A DNA stretch of 64,000 bases from the NCBI GenBank assembly GCA_021014945.1, contig MU266385.1, positions 1 to 64,000 on the forward strand, written 5' to 3'. This DNA is from Leucogyrophana mollusca. Lineage: Eukaryota > Basidiomycota > Agaricomycetes > Boletales. Below, in pieces: positions 45,167 through 56,288 of the stretch. The notes beneath the pieces are model-generated. The model was not told the origin of the DNA. It worked only from the letters and a program-made list of their open reading frames with translations, and ran no database searches. Made by a program: the position numbers and the translations under genes. Position 1 is the stretch's first letter. The number at the start of each line of letters is the position of its first letter.

Positions 45167-45837
45167 ATGAAGCTGGCTTTGACTTCCTTGACCCTCTTTG
45201 CGGCTGTTGCCCAGTCTGTTTTGGTCATCAACACCCCGTGCGTTTGCTTGGTGGTTTCTCTTGGCTTCCAGGCTGCATCTAATGCGGTGTACGTGCAGGG
45301 CTATCGTTCTGGAGTGCGAACCCACCCTTTTGACCTGGTCTGGCGGAAAGTGTGAGCGTCATTGCGAATCCTGTGATAGTTAAACTCATCACACTCGACT
45401 ATAGCCCCTTACTTCCTGGTAAGCGTTCTGCCCTTTGGAGATCTAGTACAAACTTGCATGTGATTCAATCCGCCCTGCCACCTTTCACAGACGTAAGTAA
45501 ATCCATTTGACCCGTCGAACTCGTATCTGACCTTTCACTTCAGGGTCAATCCAGGGGGTGATCCCAGCTCTCCTGCCCTTGAATGCTTGGGCGAGCAAAC
45601 TGGAACATCCTATACGTGGACCGTCAACATCGCTTCTGGTAGGGCCACAGCTCTACTATCGACGTGCGCTTATGTTCCATTTAGGCACTTCCGTTGGCCT
45701 GGAACTGAGAGATAGTACTGGTGATGTTGCATATTCTGCACCATTCACTATCCAACCGGGAAGTGTGTATCTTTTCCTATGTCCGCTTCCTCACACTCAA
45801 TAGCTATTAACCAGCCTCCACCACGTGCATCAACTGA
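45167..45837 (+). CDS. Small secreted Kre9/Knh-like protein (111 aa)
   Basis: Seven exons: 45167-45237, 45299-45351, 45405-45418, 45491-45492, 45544-45638, 45685-45762 and 45815-45837. The sum is 336 nt, an exact multiple of three. Signal peptide MKLALTSLTLFAAVAQSVLV (cleavage near residue 17-20). The mature part has the pattern of the Kre9/Knh-type, Ser/Thr-rich cell-wall family that is common in basidiomycetes: ECEPTLLTWSGG, SPYFLTVNPGGDPSSPALEC, QTGTSYTWTVNIASGTSVGL and ELRDSTGDVAYSAPFTIQPG. Four cysteines could form disulfides. Members are extracellular and sometimes GPI-anchored, but this one is too short for a clear GPI signal. The 2-nt exon is unusual and is discussed in the findings. 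Function is unknown. Confidence 0.78.
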
Positions 45838-46934
45838 CCGGACATGTTTCAACTCGCCATCGGACTTCGTGTTGCTATGTAACATGCGCAATGAAATGCA
45901 GTTCACGGTATTTTCTAGCAGAAATGTGATAACGAAACGTTAGCAGTATCAATCTGACATTACACACTCGTACCAGCAACGCCCTTTTTCCACTCCTTCT
46001 CTTGCAAGATGGGTAACAGTGTATCAGTCAAACGCCCCGTCACTGCATCCCATTTTGGGATATCGTAGCTGCCCGACTGTATTGGCTGGTCCACTCAGGG
46101 AATGCACCGAGACATGATCGCAATCTGCGTCAGTGTCGGGGGAGCTCTTTGCACGATTGGTCCTGGATCCCTGTTTTTCCGCATTCATTGGCCTTGGCCC
46201 CCGTACAATGTCATTGTAGCAGACATACTGTTCAGGAACCTCGCTGAGGGGTTGGGAAGGGCGCCACTGAGAGGGTTCTCACCCCTGTGGGCGATTAAAA
46301 CTTAAAAAGTTTGATCTTTTATAAACGTACTTGGGTTTGGGGTGAGATAGCTTCGTGGAGCACCAACTGGCGTGGATAATGCCGAAGCCCCTGGACGCAT
46401 GTGTGCACGCGTACGGTGCCGATACTCTAGCTTTCGCCCAAAGGTCTAGGGACCTACTTATGTATTGCATATGATTTTAAGTCCTTGAATACGTTTGTAA
46501 GGCCAGGAACAAGAAGTATGAATGCCGGAAGCTACAGCCAACATCCCATATATCGCGTTTCGATAATAACACCAGGGAAGCTAAAGATGCTCTATATACC
46601 ATACTGTTAACAAAAGAAGTCCAATGCTCGTCCATTAGCAACTACACGTCCAGCCGCTGTATGTATAGTAGAATCTAAACGAGTGTAAGGGTAGTTTTTG
46701 TGGCGTACAAGCACACCTACAGCGTCCCAACTGAAGTCGCACAGCGTAAATCAAACCAGATTACCCAAAGTATAAATCCGTGAAAGCGTGTCCGTGTAAT
46801 GTTGTGTAAGTGAGGGTCTAGAATGTGTACGTGCGGGAAAGTAGGATGATGAAAACATCGCGAAAAAGAGATAATTCATGGGCGGGCTGGAGCGACCAAC
46901 GTCAGCAAGAGAGGTTGATAAGGAGAAAGTGCAA
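45838..46934. other. Intergenic region at the 3' ends of two convergent genes
   Basis: About 1.1 kb between the secreted-protein gene (+) and the glucan synthase gene (-). The open frames here (46102-46305, 46279-46470) show no family pattern. I see no repeat or RNA gene. Confidence 0.45.
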
Positions 46935-49900
46935 CTAACCGAGCTGCTCTTTTCTGTAGAACCAGAAGTACCCTATTACAATGACAAGTTGGCAGATGAG
47001 CGCAATCCAAAACGGTGCCGAAGCCATCGGGCTGCCTGTAATGGAAACCCATTGATATTAGAGATGGGTCCAAGGTGAATGTGGTATGGCGCATCTTGAA
47101 CTTGCCTTTCAGTCCGTCGGAGAAGTCCCACGTTCCAACGTCCGGGAACACGCTCTCGGGTCCAATGCGGTTGGGTGCGGTAGCCCGCGCGACCATGACA
47201 CAGATGGATCCAATCACTTGAGCAAACGCCAGAGTGGCGCACACGTGCAGCCGGGATAGTGTCTGTTGAACACTCGTGAGTACACGCTACATTTGCAGAC
47301 GCTTGACTAGACTCACCTGAAGGAGAATCATCCCAAGGCCGACTCCCTGGATTGCATCTAACACTCCAAGCCACAACCATAAGGAGAGACCAAGGTAAGG
47401 GCCCGCTGAACCGGCCCAAGGAATGTAAAGTGCGAGGGAGGAAGTTCCCCACAATGTCTAAAAGTGACCCTGAGCTGAAGCATATTCACGCAGAATAAAA
47501 GGGACGAACCTGACACCACCTTGGCGCACCAAGGCCAACGGCAAAGACAGGTAACAACCAAGTGTGCGTCTTGCTGAAGTGTGTCAAAACATACAGCATG
47601 AACGCCCAAACGAGTATGAAGAACAAGATCACGAGCAGAAGGATCTGGTATGCAGGTATCGGAACACTCCAGAGGAAGCTCCAGTTTCGACCGTAGGGCT
47701 ACGAAGGGACAAGTCAGCACGATTCTATGCAACAAGGGATTTGCTTACCCCGCTCAACCAGTAGTCACGAAGGACCTCGGATGCGAGGAACCATAGGACA
47801 AGTTTCCGTCGGAACAAGGTCTTCAGGAAGTTCGGCACTTTTGGAGGGGTTTGACGGTAATATTCTGGAAACCCATCAGCACACGGTAGTAGATATGGCA
47901 AACGCTCTTACCTGGCAACCCATATAGCATCAGATATGCAAAGCCGAAAGACATGATGGCAAGGGGCCAAAGTATGAGTACGATCCACCACGGTGATTTG
48001 TGCCCAGGTGAGGCGCTGTTCAGAGTACTTCCCCAGTACCAGAGCGCGGCGACCCAGACCTGCTGTGATCCTTGCACGATACAGGCCCTCAGCGTCCACA
48101 CTTCGGTTGCAGCACCCTACGAGAGATGAGCTACGAGATGATCCGGGTATTTTAAAGGTTCTTACCGCTTCCTCCCCAAAGTTCAGCCCAAAGAAGATAA
48201 ATGCGGCCGCTGATGCTACCGCATAGGACCATGTCGCGATATCCGAGATGATGGAAGAGCCCGATTGTAGCTTCGAGGAAAGCGCCGGGAGCCCAATCAA
48301 GAAAAACGCGAGGCCATAGAATAGCCATGGCGCGGAGAGGACATAAACCGAAGGCTTTAAACGGAACATTGTGTACCACACAAACGAAGAGGCTAGAAAT
48401 ACAGCACTGAGGACGTAAAGTTGAAGATTGTTTTCGTAGTTTTGACCGGTGAGCAAAGTCATTTGGTAGCTATTGGCAGCCAGCATCTGGGAGAATGTTA
48501 AATTTGGCTACGGCAAACAACTACTTGAGAAACATACCTGGCCAAGAGCGATGATGATCGTGTACAAGGGCCATCCACCAATTTGTCGAGCCATGGCGAT
48601 TTGTACTCTGTTCATCACGACTATATCTCCGAAGGGCGGGACGTCACTATCATCGTGACCAAAAGGATGGGAACTGGGTGAACCCGGGGCTGTGAGGTAG
48701 AGGGATCAGCCTTGCATATACATGCTTTCAGCAATAGATTTACGCACAAGTCGGACGAGAGCGATCTTCAAGTGAGAGTGTTCCAGGCATGCTCCATACA
48801 GATTCTCTTTGGGATGAGATATAGCTGGCAGCGCTCGAAAGTTTGTCCCGCCGCACTCTTTCGAAGAAGGCTTCCTCAGACTTGACGAGGTATTTCTCGA
48901 TCGACAATTCTCCTTTTGAGTTTTCTGCATTTAGTGCCTGTAGCTTTTGCACGAACTCCTGGGCGACGCCACCGTCGGAGTCCGTAAACTGTTGAAAGTG
49001 AGAGATGAATGAGATAAGGTCCAGTCACGACCATAAAAAGCTCACCGATGCAATCGCCTTGTTGAGAGGAGAGTTGGACTTCTCCTCCACGATGGTCCCA
49101 ATCGATTCCATCGACGGGACTCGCGAGTGGGCGCCGAACGGACGTGTTGGAGGGGCATCCAAGAATGGGTCAGGGGCATGTCGTTGATCCCGGGCAATTG
49201 TGCGGTTGGCCTTTTCCAGGAAATCGCCAAATCCTTGCCTAGTCGTGGTAGCGAGGCTGTTTCTAGAGAAGTAATCTTCCTCCGATGTCTCTGAACCGAA
49301 CGACGAGTCACGGTTTAGATTGAGGCGAGGAGGCGCAGCGAGGAAGGTTTCGTCGTTTGGAGTTGAGGCCTGACTCCATTGACCAGGAGAGCCAGGTATT
49401 CTAGGTGAAGCAAGAGGTGTAGATGCGGTGCTCTGAGCATCCCATTCGGGCTGCGAAGGGATACCTTGATGTACTGGGTCCCAATCGGTCGTTTCAATCA
49501 GTGGAACAACATTACCCGTGCCACAATCTGCTTCGCGCCAAGCATTGAGGCCTGCGTGGTCTCGGCTGGCTTGAACGCTTCGCCTGTGCATATCCTCCAA
49601 CCGTTGACGCCATTCCACGACCGGGAAACGCTGCACAGCTGATCGGGCACGAAGGATCGCTCGTTCTTCTTCGGTGGATTTCAAGGCCAACTTGATGGTT
49701 TTGGACAACTGCGATAGCATGTGCGCCGTTGAGCTTGACTCTACAGGGAACCACTAGGTCGTTCATGTCAGTATAGCAAGCAGAAAGCGGGACATGCATG
49801 CATACCCATCCTGGCATCAGCCCGAGACCTCCCAGACGACTACCGACACCCAAGGCACCTTTCCTTCCGAACTCGACGGCGACGAGACCGAAAGGCTCAT

Positions 49901-52900
49901 CACGAGAGGGTATTAACGCAAAGTCGGCACCGCTGAAGAGGTATGGTGGCAAGGCGGTAAATTCCGGTTTTGAGTACACTCGGTCAGGGTACATTTCCAT
50001 AAGTCGGGCGAGCTTCTCTGCGGCGAAACGACCATAGAGATCAATCACTGGGCCGACCGCAATAAGTTGTATGGAAGGACGTTTCTCCAATCTGTACGTT
50101 CCGATCAGTTAGGTATTTTTGATGTAAGTAGTAAAACCACAAACAGAGATGGCATCACATCAGCGATGAGGTCCACACCTTTCTGCTTGGACCATCGACC
50201 CACGAAAACGAAGAGGTCCGAGTTGGGGTCCTGCTTGATACCGGCCCATTCCTGAGCTTGCCGTTTTAATTCCGGGCGCCCTGCCTCAGCAGCCTCGTCA
50301 ATCTGGATGTCGCGCACTGCAACTGGACTTTCATCGAGAGCCGCGATATCAGTCGGATCAGGATTGGGCAATGAGTCGACATGCTTGAGGGTCCAAAGAG
50401 CAGGGTATCGAGCCCAGCTACGCTTTCCATACTTGTCAGAGACACCAGCAACACCGACGCTCTTCTGATGTACACTGATGAACGAGGCAGCTGCGTGCAA
50501 TAGATTGAATGTGTTTCCGAATTGCACGTATTTAGTGCAGTGCTCCTTGCTGATGTTGAAGGCAGAGCAAACCTCCTTCATCTCCTCTTTGGTGCGCAAC
50601 GGCCACAGGCCCTGGAATTCCGCGTTGTGAAGAGAGAGGCAGACGGGGATAACCTTGGGCAGAAGATATATCGGGGCGAGAGCACCATGGTAATCGTTGA
50701 TGTGGTATATGTCGATGACGGGGAATCTCCGAATGGTAGCCGCAATTGCTTGATTCCATGTCGAATAGAAGATGGCAGAACTTAGATCGTCCATGCGAGC
50801 TGGGTATGGATCCGCTTTCGTTTGCGCGCGGAACACAGGACTGTCCAAGATGACATATGTGATGTTGTCCAGAACGTGCGTTTCGACTTCTATAAGGTAC
50901 GGCTCTCCGAAGATGATTACTTCGATGGGCTCTGCGGGTTCGCCGGCAGGGTACTCGAGGTCCTTCACCTTAGGGACTACCCAGATAAGGTCGACGTCCG
51001 TCATGGCCTTGCCCATAAGAGTCGACATGACACCCAGGCCACCGATTTTTACCTTCAGTTTCCAGTCAATGATCTCGTACTCCAGCGTCGAGATGAGGAC
51101 TTTTCGCCGCTTGTTCTTGTCTTCTGGCCACCCAATGATGTCGGCGTTGTGCTTGTGACCAAACATCTTTTCCGTGATGGGGATAGTGTCCTTGAGATCC
51201 GTGGTGGACTTGTTGCCCAGCGTTCCCAGGATTGGGAAATATTTGCTCGCACCTTTGGAGGTCTTGACACCATAACGATTGTGTCTGATACCGTAGAAAG
51301 ACCACATGAAAATAACAACCGCCAGCGCGCCTGTGATGCAGGGGATCGCCAGCAATAGAGCATACATCGTGGCGCCGACTGATGCTTGACCTCGGGGCTG
51401 AAGACTCCACGTTAGAGTAGCATCATCAACCACCAAAGCCCACGCAAGTGCAGGGTACGGCGGTGCCGACATGTTAAGGAAGTTGGGAGCGATGGAATTG
51501 GGTGGGAGGCGGTCCATGACACCATCCCCGTCAGTATCACCGTAGTAGTAATCGTCGTAACCGAATACGTTGAGTTGGACATACGTTGGCCATGATGCCA
51601 TGATTTCCAGCTCCCAAGTACCGTCGCCAGACAGAGTCATCTGGGAAGGGATACCCTGGTCATAGCCCCAGTCATTGAAGGGGCCCCGCGCTAAGAATTG
51701 CGGGACGCGGCGTTGGGTACCGTAGTTGAGGTCAGCGTGGACGACAACACTCGCGGATGCGGCAGCTTGGCTCCAATCTATCTCATAGGTCATGAAACAA
51801 GTAAAGGGGAATATGAAGGCGCTCTTACATTGCATCATAATGTGCTGGCCTTCCCAAAAAATGTCGGAATTACTGACGATATCCGATGGCACAGTCGTAA
51901 CATTTTCCCAGTTCGTCCAATTTGACCAGCTCTGCCCGTAGTTGCCAGAATACCTAAGCATGTCGGCTCCGAATGCTTGATGGGTGAAGGTATACTGGCC
52001 ACCCGAATACTTAAAGGCAGAGTTGTCGTAGTCGGATTCAGGGAATACCATCACATTGTTTGCTGCGCCTTTTCTCAGAAGAAGGTGGTCCACAGTCTAA
52101 ACACGACGTTTGAGCATAAAACTACCGGGGACGAAAAAAATCCTTACCCCGGTCGATGTCGTTCCATCTGCTGAGGTGGGATTGTTCACGGTGATCTCAA
52201 GAATACCGTCCGGGACGTTCGTGAGTGTGGCGGACCAAGACATAGCCGATGGTGACACTCCTGATATTGGCGAGACATCTGGGTTTGTGACTGTAGCACA
52301 GGCAACCGTACTCGTGTCCAGCGTTGGCTGGCCTCCTACTCCTGACGAGGACATGTTGAACGCCAAGCTGCTGGTCACGCTGCTACATGACATAGCCACA
52401 TTGAACTCCAGTACGATGTCTATTTTCGTGGCGTTCGGACTCCCTGGCGTAGCAGTGATACGGGCATCGTGGCCGGGAAGAAACTTGGTGAGCATTGGTG
52501 GTGGCGCGACCCACTCAGTGATAGGCACGAGTGCCTTCGTGCCATACACGTCCATCGTTATCGTAGGGAGACACCCATACCATGGTGCAGTGCCGTTGAC
52601 ATAGTAGGAGGATCCAGAATCCGCAAGCGTGTAGTTTTCGTAAGGCGCCAGCAAATTCCTAACAACGGTGCCGGACATGTACGGCGAGGATATCCACAAC
52701 GGACCCTCGCAATCATACGTCCACGTCTGGGACGTGTTAAGGTTCGAGAACAGGAGCCACACCTGGTCAGTGTGTTGCCCAGTTAATGTTTGTACGCCGG
52801 AGATCCCCGCCCGCGAAACCGACCAAAGACCCATCTCAGTTGCAGTACCATTGGATCCGGGACGCTCGATATAGTATGTCCAGTTACCGCGTTGCACGAG

Positions 52901-54980
52901 ATCAAAACCATCTTGAAGTGCAGTGTATGTGCTGCGCAGATATAGGAACTGAGACATGAGCCGGCGCATATCCGTGGTAGGATCGAAGTGGTCAAGCGAG
53001 TTCCAATCATCTTGGCAACCGAGGAGGGCTGATTCAAGAGGCATATTGAAGTATTGATCAGAACCAAGCTTGTAGCAACCGTGACGCTGCCAGGCTTTGT
53101 TGCTCATCATAGCCTGACGCCTGTAGGTGGTGATCAAACACGGAAATGGGTAGCATGGAAGAGTCTACTAACCCGTACAGATAGTTGGATGCTGTGGAAT
53201 CATACAAGTAAAAGTTTTGCTCCTCGCCGTAGTACCACTAGTGTCGTTGTTAATTAGCACTCCAGAGACGCCGGAGTAAGTACACACCAATGGGACGCCG
53301 GGCATCACCAAATTCGTGATGAATGTCGCCAAAGCACTCCGGAGTGTTCCATTCTCCAAACTGGGCCACCGGAACACATCGAAATTGCTGGTGCCGAACA
53401 GGTGTTTTGGATCCACAGCGCCAGTGTTAGGGTTCAAGAAGTCATTGTTGACAAACATCTGATTCCAGGCGGTGATAAAGTTCGTGTCGAGGTCGTATGC
53501 ATCCTGCAGGTTACCATCCATTCCAAGAAAGCGGGTTAGAGAGCGATAGATTGAATAGTGAAACGCCACGCCATCCAGTGCGTTGTTAGGCTGAGAGCGC
53601 AAGAAGAACTGGTTTTCGGACTCGGTCAGGTTTGCTGCTTGGAGGAAACCAGGAGGCTTTTGCGTCGGGGTTCGGCCACGCCCTCTGATAATCACCAGTT
53701 AATGGTATAGGTATACTTATTTAAAGAGACACTCACATGTAGAGTGATCCAAAAGTGTCGCCACCAGTAACTTCGCCTGTGATGTAAAAGTTCTTCTTCC
53801 CAAGGTTGGTCGCACATGCCCTCGTCGCAGTCGCCCAGCTTGCCATGCCTTGAAGCGACAACTGAGTTGACTTGTCCACACGGATGGCATCGATATCTAG
53901 TGCTGTGATAGTCATGCACGAGAATACCTGCAGCTTCGCCATTACCGATGACTTCCATTCCCTCAGTCTGTCTTGCACCGAGGCAAATTTAGCCAATTGG
54001 CGCTGCCAATCAGGATGGACACCGAAAGCCTCCATGTCGCCGTATTGATCGAAATCGGACTCCAGGCAACCATTGGAAGTCACCGGCTGAATCGTCCCGT
54101 CATCCTGCCAGAATACCGGGAGCTGACACGAGTCGTTTCGCTGGTTAATGACCTGTCACCGGCACGATAAGGTCAGCGCTAACGCCGGCCTCGAGGTGTA
54201 AAAATATAGCTCACGGAGAAATCGGCATATTCCGTAAAGTTCCATGGAAGATAGCTCGGATTCTTGTATATGGAGGAATACTCGTTTATGTCGAAAGGAG
54301 CGCTGACATTTAGGTATCTGGGCAAGAAAGGCCGTTGAGTGAAACGGTTCAACGATTACGGCATATGGCTACTTACCCTTCGAAGCCCAGGAGATCGGCC
54401 ATTGTTCCAACGGTGAAATCCGCCATGATATACATCCCGCGGGCGTGAATGGTATCAATAAAGTTTTGCCAGTCAGCGATAGTGCCCCAATGCGGATCGA
54501 GAACGGTGAAGTCGAGTGGCGAATAACCTACGGATGCTTGAGTACAGTACATCGATTAGTGAACAGGAACTCACTGTCGGCTTGCCATATCATGTTCAAA
54601 AATATTGTTCCAGATAGGTATATACCCTTCACCCCCATACCCTGGATATAATCCAATTTTGAGGCTAAACCTTTGAGGTCTCCTCCAAAGCGAAGCTGGG
54701 TCTCTCTCCAGTCCCATTCATACTCCGAGCCAAAGTACTGGTTGTTAGTGGGATCACCATCGGCGAACTTGTCCATAAGAATCGTGTAGAATGGGATCGC
54801 ACGCCAATTTTCTGGGGAAGGCGTGTAGGTCGTGTTAGCCCTGGTGGTGGAGTACTCGAGGGGCGACTGGGCATTCTGGTTAACGTTGAGATTGTAGTCC
54901 GTAAGGTCAGCACGGTAGGGTGAAGCCCCTGCGAGCGAGGCAAGATATAGCCACGACGCGAGGGCGGTATAAAACCGCAT
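46935..54980 (-). CDS. Alpha-1,3-glucan synthase
   Basis: A very large plasma-membrane enzyme (about 2,400 residues) making cell-wall alpha-1,3-glucan. Start ATG 54980 opens a signal peptide ([18 protein letters not shown]). Domain 1 is GH13 amylase-like, probably a transglycosylase: [32 protein letters not shown] (nucleophile Asp), [15 protein letters not shown] (acid Glu), [14 protein letters not shown] single membrane segment follows ([20 protein letters not shown], near 51350). The GT5 synthase domain has the nucleotide-sugar loop [50 protein letters not shown], and [21 protein letters not shown] Ser-rich linker leads to about ten or more C-terminal membrane segments (48,700-46,935) thought to export the chain. 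Many short introns; the stop TAG is at 46937-46935. The 813-bp inverted-repeat element lies about 390 bp upstream of the start codon. Confidence 0.93.
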
Positions 54981-55306
54981 GATCACAGAGAGTACCTCGA
55001 GCGTTGGAGAAATTGAAGAGGTATGATTGTCAATGAACAAAGGACCTTATCCTAGCTGTGTCCGCCCCGAAACAAGGAACGAATGGGCTGGCGAAATGAC
55101 AGGGATGGGTGAAGATCTGACGAGACGCTGGCGGGTGAAAGTAGAGAACGAGAAGCGCACTAACAAGAAATTATAGTAAAAGAATGAACCTCAGAACACC
55201 TGCCGTAGGCCTGGTCCGATCGCCATGCCCTGCATCAGGTCCACCGATTTAGATACAATTTCGTAAAGGACCAAATACCCACCGTGAGAATTCTAGGCTC
55301 GAACAC

Positions 55307-55349
55307 AGCCGTTCCATTTAAACTCCGCTGACACTACGATGGAACGGCT
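55307..55349. repeat. Perfect 11-bp hairpin
   Basis: AGCCGTTCCAT (55307-55317) pairs perfectly with ATGGAACGGCT (55339-55349) around a 21-nt loop, 17 bp outside the left terminus of the inverted-repeat element and about 330 bp upstream of the glucan synthase start codon. Confidence 0.55.
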
Positions 55350-55587
55350 GGGCACCCCGGTAGCGGTTTTGGCAGGGCCCGCCAAAAGCGAGTTTGGACT
55401 TAGTGAAATTTCATGACGCCAGCCTCAGCAGTGGTGGTAACCTCACGCAACTCAGTGTACTCAGTACCATCCCAAACCTACAAGCGCCTATCTTTGGTGG
55501 CTTGATCTCCTAAGCAAAAGTTGTAATTTTTCTAATTTAAAATCAATGCATATAGAGATTCACAAACAGTGCTCGAGATTCAATACT

Positions 55588-55758
55588 CTAAACCTCCTCG
55601 CTATCGCTGTCTACGTCGAAGCCGTCTTCTGAATCCGACTCATCAAGATCACCATCTGTCTCGTACCCATCCATATCAAGCGCAACATCCTCGGCGCTCA
55701 CCAATTCTAGTGATGGCTCATGTCCGACTGCAGAGCCATCCCCATCTTGTATGCTCAT
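55588..55758 (-). CDS. Acidic 56-residue open frame inside the inverted-repeat element
   Basis: ATG 55758 to TAG 55588 encodes MSIQDGDGSAVGHEPSLELV followed by a very acidic, Asp/Ser/Glu-rich end (ALDMDGYETDGDLDESDSED, DSDSEEV). The composition is that of a real protein C-terminus, such as a tail of a nuclear or transposon-encoded protein, not of random DNA. It could be a captured exon or a remnant of the parental transposase. I cannot say that it is expressed. Confidence 0.35.
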   Translation of the reverse strand: MSIQDGDGSAVGHEPSLELVSAEDVALDMDGYETDGDLDESDSEDGFDVDSDSEEV

Positions 55759-56025
55759 TCACACAGCCCCGAAATCTCCATCTCGCCCACATACTCGCAG
55801 TCCAACCACACACACCAGTCGTCGTCTCAATATTACCCCCATCCAGCACCACAATCGATGTTCTCGCACCAGAATGCCGTGGAGCCACTATACCACTGGC
55901 AAGAACCTATAAACATGCAGCCGCTCTCTCGCCCGTATCCCGATGGTACTCATACAGGTTCGGATAGTCAGTTCGTACACTTTGAATATCCTGAACGGCC
56001 TCCGGGACATCCGAGCCTGAGGTGA
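55720..56025 (+). CDS. Pro/Ser/His-rich open frame inside the inverted-repeat element
   Basis: 101 residues from ATG 55720. From about residue 12 the composition is like the disordered part of a fungal transcription factor: HSPEISISPTYSQSNHTHQS, YYPHPAPQSMFSHQNAVEPL, YHWQEPINMQPLSRPYPDG and FVHFEYPERPPGHPSLR before the stop. It overlaps the beginning of the minus-strand acidic frame by 39 bases. I regard it as a likely captured gene fragment. The start region before residue 12 looks non-coding. Confidence 0.35.
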   Translation: MSDCRAIPILYAHSHSPEISISPTYSQSNHTHQSSSQYYPHPAPQSMFSHQNAVEPLYHWQEPINMQPLSRPYPDGTHTGSDSQFVHFEYPERPPGHPSLR

Positions 56026-56194
56026 TATCATTGTTATGGCTGTAGTAGCTAATTCCATGCTTCGTAGCATCTTTTTATTCTCGCCCACGGACGTGTGTTG
56101 AGTCTGCTACACCAATATGAAGTTAACGACCTGTTTTTTTCACTAAGTCCAAACTCGCTTTTGGCGGGCCCTGCCAAAAGCGCGACCAGTGTTC

Positions 56195-56288
56195 CCAGGC
56201 CGTAGACAGTTGACGCGGCATGCCCGGCTCAAACGATCGGAGTTCTGTTGAGCCGTGGTCTGCCGCTGTCAACTGTCTACTCGCCTGG
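56195..56288. repeat. 94-nt imperfect hairpin
   Basis: CCAGGC at 56195 pairs with GCCTGG ending at 56288. GTAGACAGTTGAC (56202-56214) pairs perfectly with GTCAACTGTCTAC (56268-56280). GGCTCAA (56226-56232) pairs with TTGAGCC (56248-56254), with a few mismatches between, leaving a loop of about 15 nt. It begins 15 bp beyond the right terminus of the inverted-repeat element. It could be a fold-back element relic or a small-RNA precursor. Confidence 0.6.

Larger units (their letters stand above)
55367..56179. mobile_element. Small non-autonomous element with 42-bp perfect terminal inverted repeats
   Basis: The 42 bp at 55367-55408 are the exact reverse complement of 56138-56179. Each repeat begins with TTTTGGCAGGGCCCGCCAAA, which is itself nearly palindromic. 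GCG flanks both sides (55363-55365 and 56180-56182), compatible with a 3-bp target duplication. At 813 bp, with no transposase, it must be mobilised in trans. I do not recognise the superfamily. It contains two protein-like frames of opposite strand (listed separately). It sits in the glucan synthase upstream region and may influence that gene. Confidence 0.75.
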
